This document shows positions 8,080 through 11,739 of a DNA stretch of 11,739 nucleotides, in pieces. Source of the stretch: Hydrogenophilales bacterium (GTDB lineage Bacteria; Pseudomonadota; Gammaproteobacteria; Burkholderiales; Thiobacillaceae); assembly GCA_011391655.1 (NCBI GenBank), contig JAABQE010000176.1, positions 1 through 11,739 on the forward strand. Direction: 5' to 3'. Positions within the stretch are counted from its first letter, which is position 1. Each line of letters begins with the position of its first letter. Under the pieces are notes generated by a model, which searched no databases, had not been told where the DNA came from, and saw only the letters and a list, made by a program, of their open reading frames with translations. The translations under genes and the position numbers were made by a program.

Positions 8080-8108
8080 ATTCTAATTTGATCAGCGCTT
8101 CATTTCAA
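8080..8108 (-). promoter_or_regulatory. Sigma-70 promoter of the rpsB operon
   Basis: On the minus strand the -35 hexamer is TTGAAA (8103-8108) and the -10 hexamer is TAGAAT (8080-8085), separated by exactly 17 bp. Each matches the consensus at five of six positions. The bases after the -10 (AGCGGGC) form a G+C-rich discriminator, a feature of promoters under stringent control such as those of ribosomal genes. Transcription would start near 8073. No AT-rich UP element is evident upstream of the -35. Confidence 0.75.
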
Positions 8109-8200
8109 GGCTGCTGGAGATCGGCACTCAACATCGGCCTCTGCTGCTCCCATTGTGCGCGACACGACATACCGCCTGTTTCAGCACACGGCGCGCGCGA

Positions 8201-8206
8201 TAGAAT
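8201..8206 (+). promoter_or_regulatory. Probable -10 element of the map-glnD promoter
   Basis: TAGAAT sits 28 bp before the map ATG, giving an expected start site near 8213 and a short leader of about 20 nt. It is the same hexamer as the rpsB -10, facing the opposite way. No good -35 hexamer is present at 16-18 bp spacing (GTTTCA at 17 bp is poor), so the promoter may be weak or need an activator. Confidence 0.45.
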
Positions 8207-8233
8207 GCGGTTTTACTGATTTGCTATTCCCCC

Positions 8234-9043
8234 ATGACTGTCACCATCAAAACCGGCGCTGAAATCGAAGGCATGCGCGTCGCGGGCCGCCTCGGTTCGG
8301 AAGTACTCGATTACATCACCCCTTTCGTCCAACCCGGCGTGACCACAGGCGAGCTCGACCGGCTCTGCCACGACTATATGGTGAATGTGCAGGGCACGAT
8401 CCCTGCACCCTTGAATTACGCGCCGTCCGGCCACAATCCCTACCCCAAATCAATTTGTTCGTCGGTCAACAACCAGGTCTGCCATGGCGTGCCGGGCGAC
8501 AAGGTGCTGAAAAATGGTGACATCGTGAATCTTGACATCACGGTGATCAAGGACGGCTGGCACGGCGACACCAGCCGCATGTTTGTGGTGGGCGATACGA
8601 CGCCCCAGGCCCGGCGTCTGATCCAGATTACCTATGAGGCCATGTGGATCGGCATCAATCAGGTCAAGCCCGGCGCGCGACTGGGCGACATCGGTCATGC
8701 AATCCAGCGCTTTGCCGAAAAAAGCGGCTATAGCGTGGTGCGCGAATTTTGCGGCCACGGCATCGGCCGGGTGTTCCACGAAGACCCGCAGGTGCTGCAC
8801 TACGGCAAACCCGGTACCGGCCTGCTGCTGGAGCCCGGCATGACCTTCACCATCGAGCCGATGATCAATGCGGGCAAACGTGACATCCGTCAATTGCCGG
8901 ACGGCTGGACGATCGTGACCAAGGACCGCAGCCTGTCCGCACAGTGGGAACACACGATACTGGTCACCGACACGGGTTTCGAGGTGATGACCCTATCGAG
9001 TGGCAGCCCCGCCATCCCCGACCTCACCCGCCTGGCCGCGTGA
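8234..9043 (+). CDS. map: Methionine aminopeptidase, type I
   Basis: MetAP removes the initiator methionine from new proteins when the second residue is small. All five metal ligands of the pita-bread fold are in place: D101 (VNLDITV), D112 (HGDTSR), H175 (EFCGHGIG), E208 (TFTIEPM) and E239 (QWEHTILV). The substrate-site histidine H84 is in CHGVPG. Length 269 and the absence of an N-terminal zinc-finger extension make it type Ia, like the E. coli enzyme. The N-terminus TIKTGAEIEGMRVAGRL aligns with the usual start, so the ATG at 8234 is well supported even though the bases before it (CTATTCCCCC) hold no Shine-Dalgarno sequence. It is transcribed divergently from rpsB, and its TGA overlaps the glnD GTG start by four bases. 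Confidence 0.97.
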   Translation: MTVTIKTGAEIEGMRVAGRLGSEVLDYITPFVQPGVTTGELDRLCHDYMVNVQGTIPAPLNYAPSGHNPYPKSICSSVNNQVCHGVPGDKVLKNGDIVNLDITVIKDGWHGDTSRMFVVGDTTPQARRLIQITYEAMWIGINQVKPGARLGDIGHAIQRFAEKSGYSVVREFCGHGIGRVFHEDPQVLHYGKPGTGLLLEPGMTFTIEPMINAGKRDIRQLPDGWTIVTKDRSLSAQWEHTILVTDTGFEVMTLSSGSPAIPDLTRLAA

Positions 9044-11592
9044 GCATTCCGCCGTTTGCCGATCTGCGCGAACGGCTGAAATCCCGTCGCGCGGCGCTGG
9101 CTGCGGCCTATCTCAAGAAACCTGCCGTTTCGCTGTACCTGACGCGTCACGCCGATCTGGTGGACGACGTGCTCACGGAAATTTGCGCCGGGCTTGCGCT
9201 GCCCAACAGTTATTGTCTCGTCGCCGTTGGCGGCTTCGGACGCGGCGAACTATTTCCCGGTTCGGACGTGGATCTGTTGCTGTTGTTGCCGCACGAGCCC
9301 ACGCCCGGGCAACAGGCCAAGCTGGAAAGTTGGGTACAGGCGTGCTGGGATGTCGGGCTGGAGATCGGCCACAGCATGCGCACCATCGATGTCTGTCTCG
9401 CCGAGGCCGCAGCCGACATCACGGTGGAAACCAATCTGCTGGAAGCGCGCTTTCTATGGGGCAGCCGCCAGCTGTTCACCGAATTTGAAAGCGCCTTTCA
9501 GGCGCGCTTCAACGCTCAGCATTTTTTCGACGGCAAGCTCGCTGAACAGCGCGCGCGCCATGCCCGCTTCGACGACAGCGCCTACAAGCTCGAACCCAAC
9601 TTGAAGGACAGCCCGGGCGGGCTGCGCGATCTGCACATGGTTCACTGGCTGGCGCAGGCGTGCGGCATCAGCGGCGGCTGGAACGGCCTCGCCTGCGCAG
9701 GACTGCTGACCCAAACCGAAGCACGCCGCATTGCCCACGCCGAGCGCACCCTGGCGACCCTGCGCATCCATCTGCATCTGCTGGCCAAGCGACGCGACGA
9801 CCGCCTGGCATTCGATTACCAGACCGATCTCGCCGAGCGTCTGGGGCTCGCTGCCACCGCGCACAAGCGCGCAGGCGAACGCCTGATGCAGGACTATTAC
9901 CGTGCCGCCAAACTGATTCAGCGCGCCAACGACATCCTCATCCAGTCGCTGCGGGTGCGGCTGTTTCCGGTCAATGCACCGCCGCAGCCGATCGATGCCG
10001 ATTTTCAATTACGCGCCAATTTGCTCGAGGCCCGCGATCCCGATCTGTTCGAACGCAAGCCCGATGCCCTGCTGCGCATTTTCATTGTCTACGCCCAGCA
10101 TCCGGAACTTGCCGGGTTCGAGCCCACCACTTTGCGTGCACTGTGGCGCGGCAGTATCCACATCGATGCGGCATTCCGTGCCCATCCGGCCCATTGCGCG
10201 CTGTTCATGACGCTGCTGCGCCAGCCCGCCGGCATCACCCGGGCGCTGCGCGCGCTGCACCGCTACGGACTGCTGGCACGTTACATCCCGGCATTTGGCC
10301 GCATCGTCGGGCAGATGCAGCACGACCTGTTCCACATCTACACCGTGGACGAACACATCCTCATGGTATTGCGCAACATGCGGCGTTTTACCGTGCCGGC
10401 GCTGGCACACGAGTACCCGCTCGCCAGCCGGCTGATCGCGTCGTTCGACAAACCGGAGCTGCTCTATCTGGCCGCGCTGTTTCACGACATCGCGAAAGGC
10501 CGGGGCGGCGATCATTCCGACCTCGGCATGATCGATGCCCGGCGATTTTGCCGCCGGCATGGCCTCGACAAGCCCGACAGCGAACTGGTTGCCTGGCTGG
10601 TGGGCATGCATCTGGTGATGTCGCGCACCTCGCAAAAGGAAGACACCAGCGACCCCGATGTGATTGCCGCTTTTGCCGCACGCGTGGGCGATAGCCGGCG
10701 GCTGACCGCCTTGTATCTGCTGACCGTGGCTGACATTCGCGGCACCAGCCCCAAAGTGTGGAACGCCTGGAAGGGAAAATTGCTGGAAGACCTCTACCAC
10801 GCCACCCAGGCCAAACTGGCAGGCGGCGATCAGGCCATGGCCAACATCGCCGCCAAACAGGCAGAAGCACGCATCAAGCTTGCCCTGTACGGGCTGCCTC
10901 CCAACGCTGCCGATGCGCTGTGGCAGCACCTGGATACGCGTTATTTTGTTCGCTACGATGTGCCCGATATCGCCTGGCAGGCGCGCATGTTATGGCGTCG
11001 CACCCACAGCTCCCATGCGGTCGTGCAGGCTCGGCTGTCGCCTGTCGGCGAAGGCATTCAGGTGCTGGTTTACACCCCCGACCACCCCGACCTGTTTGCC
11101 CGCATCTGCGGCTTCTTCGCACGCATCCAGTACACCATCCTCGAAGCCAAAATCCACACCACCCAGCATGGCTACGCGCTGGACAGCTTTCAGGTGATGG
11201 ATCTGGCCAACCGCGGCATTCATTACCGCGATTTTCTAAGTTATGTGGAGCACGAACTCGCGCGCGATCTCGACCCCGCACGGCCGATGCAGCCCGCGCC
11301 GCGCGGCCGTTTATCGCGCCACCAGCGGCATCATCCCTACCCGGCCGCAGTCCGGCTGGAGGCGGACGCGCAGGGGCACGGCCATATCCTGACCCTCATC
11401 TGCGCAGACCGGGGCGGCTTGCTCTTTGCCGTGGCGGAAGTGCTGATGCGGCATGACGTCAGCGTCTATGCCGCCAAAATCGACACCCTGGGCGAGCGGG
11501 TCGAGGATACCTTTCTGATTCGGGGGGAGGTCTTGCTGACGCCTGCCAAGCGGCAGGCGCTGGAAGAAGAACTGCTGGGCGTGCTGACGTAA
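9040..11592 (+). CDS. glnD: Bifunctional [protein-PII] uridylyltransferase / uridylyl-removing enzyme
   Basis: GlnD is the glutamine sensor of nitrogen regulation. It adds UMP to PII proteins (GlnB/GlnK) when glutamine is low and removes it when glutamine is high, so controlling glutamine synthetase and NtrBC. The 850-residue protein has the full domain set. The nucleotidyltransferase motif is GGFGRGELFPGSDVDL at 64-79, with metal-binding D76 and D78. KDSPGGLRDLH follows in the linker domain. The HD hydrolase domain contains VDEHIL and LFHDIAKGRGGDHS, with H482-D483. Two C-terminal ACT domains for glutamine sensing are at about 674-735 (VLVYTPDHPDLFARICGFFA) and 782-848 (LTLICADRGGLLFAVAEVL). 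I chose the GTG at 9040, which gives MSIPPFADLRERL and a GTGA overlap with the map stop. An ATG further upstream at 8944 would lie inside map and add 32 residues unlike GlnD. Confidence 0.97.
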   Translation: MSIPPFADLRERLKSRRAALAAAYLKKPAVSLYLTRHADLVDDVLTEICAGLALPNSYCLVAVGGFGRGELFPGSDVDLLLLLPHEPTPGQQAKLESWVQACWDVGLEIGHSMRTIDVCLAEAAADITVETNLLEARFLWGSRQLFTEFESAFQARFNAQHFFDGKLAEQRARHARFDDSAYKLEPNLKDSPGGLRDLHMVHWLAQACGISGGWNGLACAGLLTQTEARRIAHAERTLATLRIHLHLLAKRRDDRLAFDYQTDLAERLGLAATAHKRAGERLMQDYYRAAKLIQRANDILIQSLRVRLFPVNAPPQPIDADFQLRANLLEARDPDLFERKPDALLRIFIVYAQHPELAGFEPTTLRALWRGSIHIDAAFRAHPAHCALFMTLLRQPAGITRALRALHRYGLLARYIPAFGRIVGQMQHDLFHIYTVDEHILMVLRNMRRFTVPALAHEYPLASRLIASFDKPELLYLAALFHDIAKGRGGDHSDLGMIDARRFCRRHGLDKPDSELVAWLVGMHLVMSRTSQKEDTSDPDVIAAFAARVGDSRRLTALYLLTVADIRGTSPKVWNAWKGKLLEDLYHATQAKLAGGDQAMANIAAKQAEARIKLALYGLPPNAADALWQHLDTRYFVRYDVPDIAWQARMLWRRTHSSHAVVQARLSPVGEGIQVLVYTPDHPDLFARICGFFARIQYTILEAKIHTTQHGYALDSFQVMDLANRGIHYRDFLSYVEHELARDLDPARPMQPAPRGRLSRHQRHHPYPAAVRLEADAQGHGHILTLICADRGGLLFAVAEVLMRHDVSVYAAKIDTLGERVEDTFLIRGEVLLTPAKRQALEEELLGVLT

Positions 11593-11602
11593 CTGAAAGA
11601 AC

Positions 11603-11739
11603 TTAAGGTGCGGGAGGACTCGCGTACTCGTCCACATAGCGTCCACGTGTCGGCGCCTTGCGTGCTGGTGGCGCCTTCTTGCGCGTACCCTCAGCCGGTT
11701 TCTTGACTTTCTGGTCCAGCCCGGTCTTGACGCGGCTGC
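11603..11739 (-). CDS. C-terminal tail of an unidentified protein (cut by window edge)
   Basis: On the minus strand an open frame enters from the right edge and ends at TAA (11603-11605), giving the last 44 residues of a protein. The sequence is basic and rich in Ala and Pro (GLDQKVKKPAEGTRKKAPPA, then RKAPTRGRYVDEY), ending SPPAP. Such low-complexity Lys/Arg/Pro/Ala tails occur on bacterial nucleic-acid-binding proteins, including pseudouridine synthases, helicases and histone-like proteins, but no diagnostic domain is visible here and I do not assign a function. The gene converges on glnD with only 10 bp between the two stop codons and no hairpin in that gap. That the frame is coding rests on its being open to the edge and on its codon usage, so it is less certain than the other genes. 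Confidence 0.5.
   Translation of the reverse strand, partial: SRVKTGLDQKVKKPAEGTRKKAPPARKAPTRGRYVDEYASPPAP

Noticed and set aside
8944..9039. 32-residue N-terminal extension of GlnD
   Set aside because: It would be translated from within the C-terminal coding region of map and does not resemble GlnD; the GTG at 9040 gives the family N-terminus and a GTGA overlap.
10009..10929. 306-residue minus-strand open frame opposite glnD
   Set aside because: The plus strand encodes conserved GlnD domains throughout this stretch, including the HD motif; the antisense frame has no recognisable family features.
1..11739. Mobile elements, phage genes, CRISPR arrays, toxin-antitoxin or defence genes
   Set aside because: Every stretch is covered by conserved housekeeping genes in ancestral order or by short regulatory spacers; no direct repeats at boundaries, transposase motifs or spacer-repeat pattern were seen.

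Overview
This window is a core housekeeping region of a betaproteobacterium. The evidence is the gene order rpsB-tsf-pyrH-frr-uppS-cdsA-dxr-rseP-bamA with map-glnD divergent from it, the protein sequences (for example the TDAPMM motif near the N-terminus of EF-Ts and RTGGE in undecaprenyl diphosphate synthase), and a GC content that looks close to 60%. A member of the Nitrosomonadales/Thiobacillus-like group would fit, but I cannot fix the genus by eye.

Minus strand, read from position 7957 down to 1: ribosomal protein S2 (rpsB), elongation factor Ts (tsf), UMP kinase (pyrH), ribosome recycling factor (frr), undecaprenyl diphosphate synthase (uppS), CDP-diglyceride synthase (cdsA), DXP reductoisomerase (dxr), the site-2 protease RseP, and the N-terminal third of BamA, which runs off the left edge. 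The genes are packed as one operon. The first four are separated by 124, 5 and 27 bp. From uppS onward every junction is a 4-base ATGA or GTGA stop/start overlap. The operon joins translation (S2, EF-Ts, RRF), UMP phosphorylation for nucleotide and UDP-sugar supply, isoprenoid and lipid-carrier synthesis (Dxr, UppS), phospholipid synthesis (CdsA), and envelope stress and outer-membrane assembly (RseP, BamA).

The 276-bp divergent spacer (7958-8233) is the main regulatory region. It holds a near-consensus sigma-70 promoter for rpsB (TTGAAA, 17 bp, TAGAAT on the minus strand). This is followed by a structured leader of about 115 nt with a perfect 8-bp hairpin at the predicted 5' end, an internal hairpin, and an 8-bp long-range stem that ends directly against the rpsB Shine-Dalgarno sequence. 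The layout resembles an autoregulatory ribosomal-protein leader. A second TAGAAT -10 element faces the other way, toward map.

Plus strand: methionine aminopeptidase (map) overlaps by 4 bases (GTGA) with glnD, the bifunctional PII uridylyltransferase/uridylyl-removing enzyme. At the right edge the C-terminal tail of an unidentified minus-strand protein, rich in Lys, Arg, Pro and Ala, converges on glnD with only 10 bp between the stop codons.

I saw no mobile elements, CRISPR arrays, tRNA or rRNA genes, or broken genes. I found no new multi-gene system. The items most worth a second look are the RNA structures in the rpsB leader and in the rpsB-tsf spacer.
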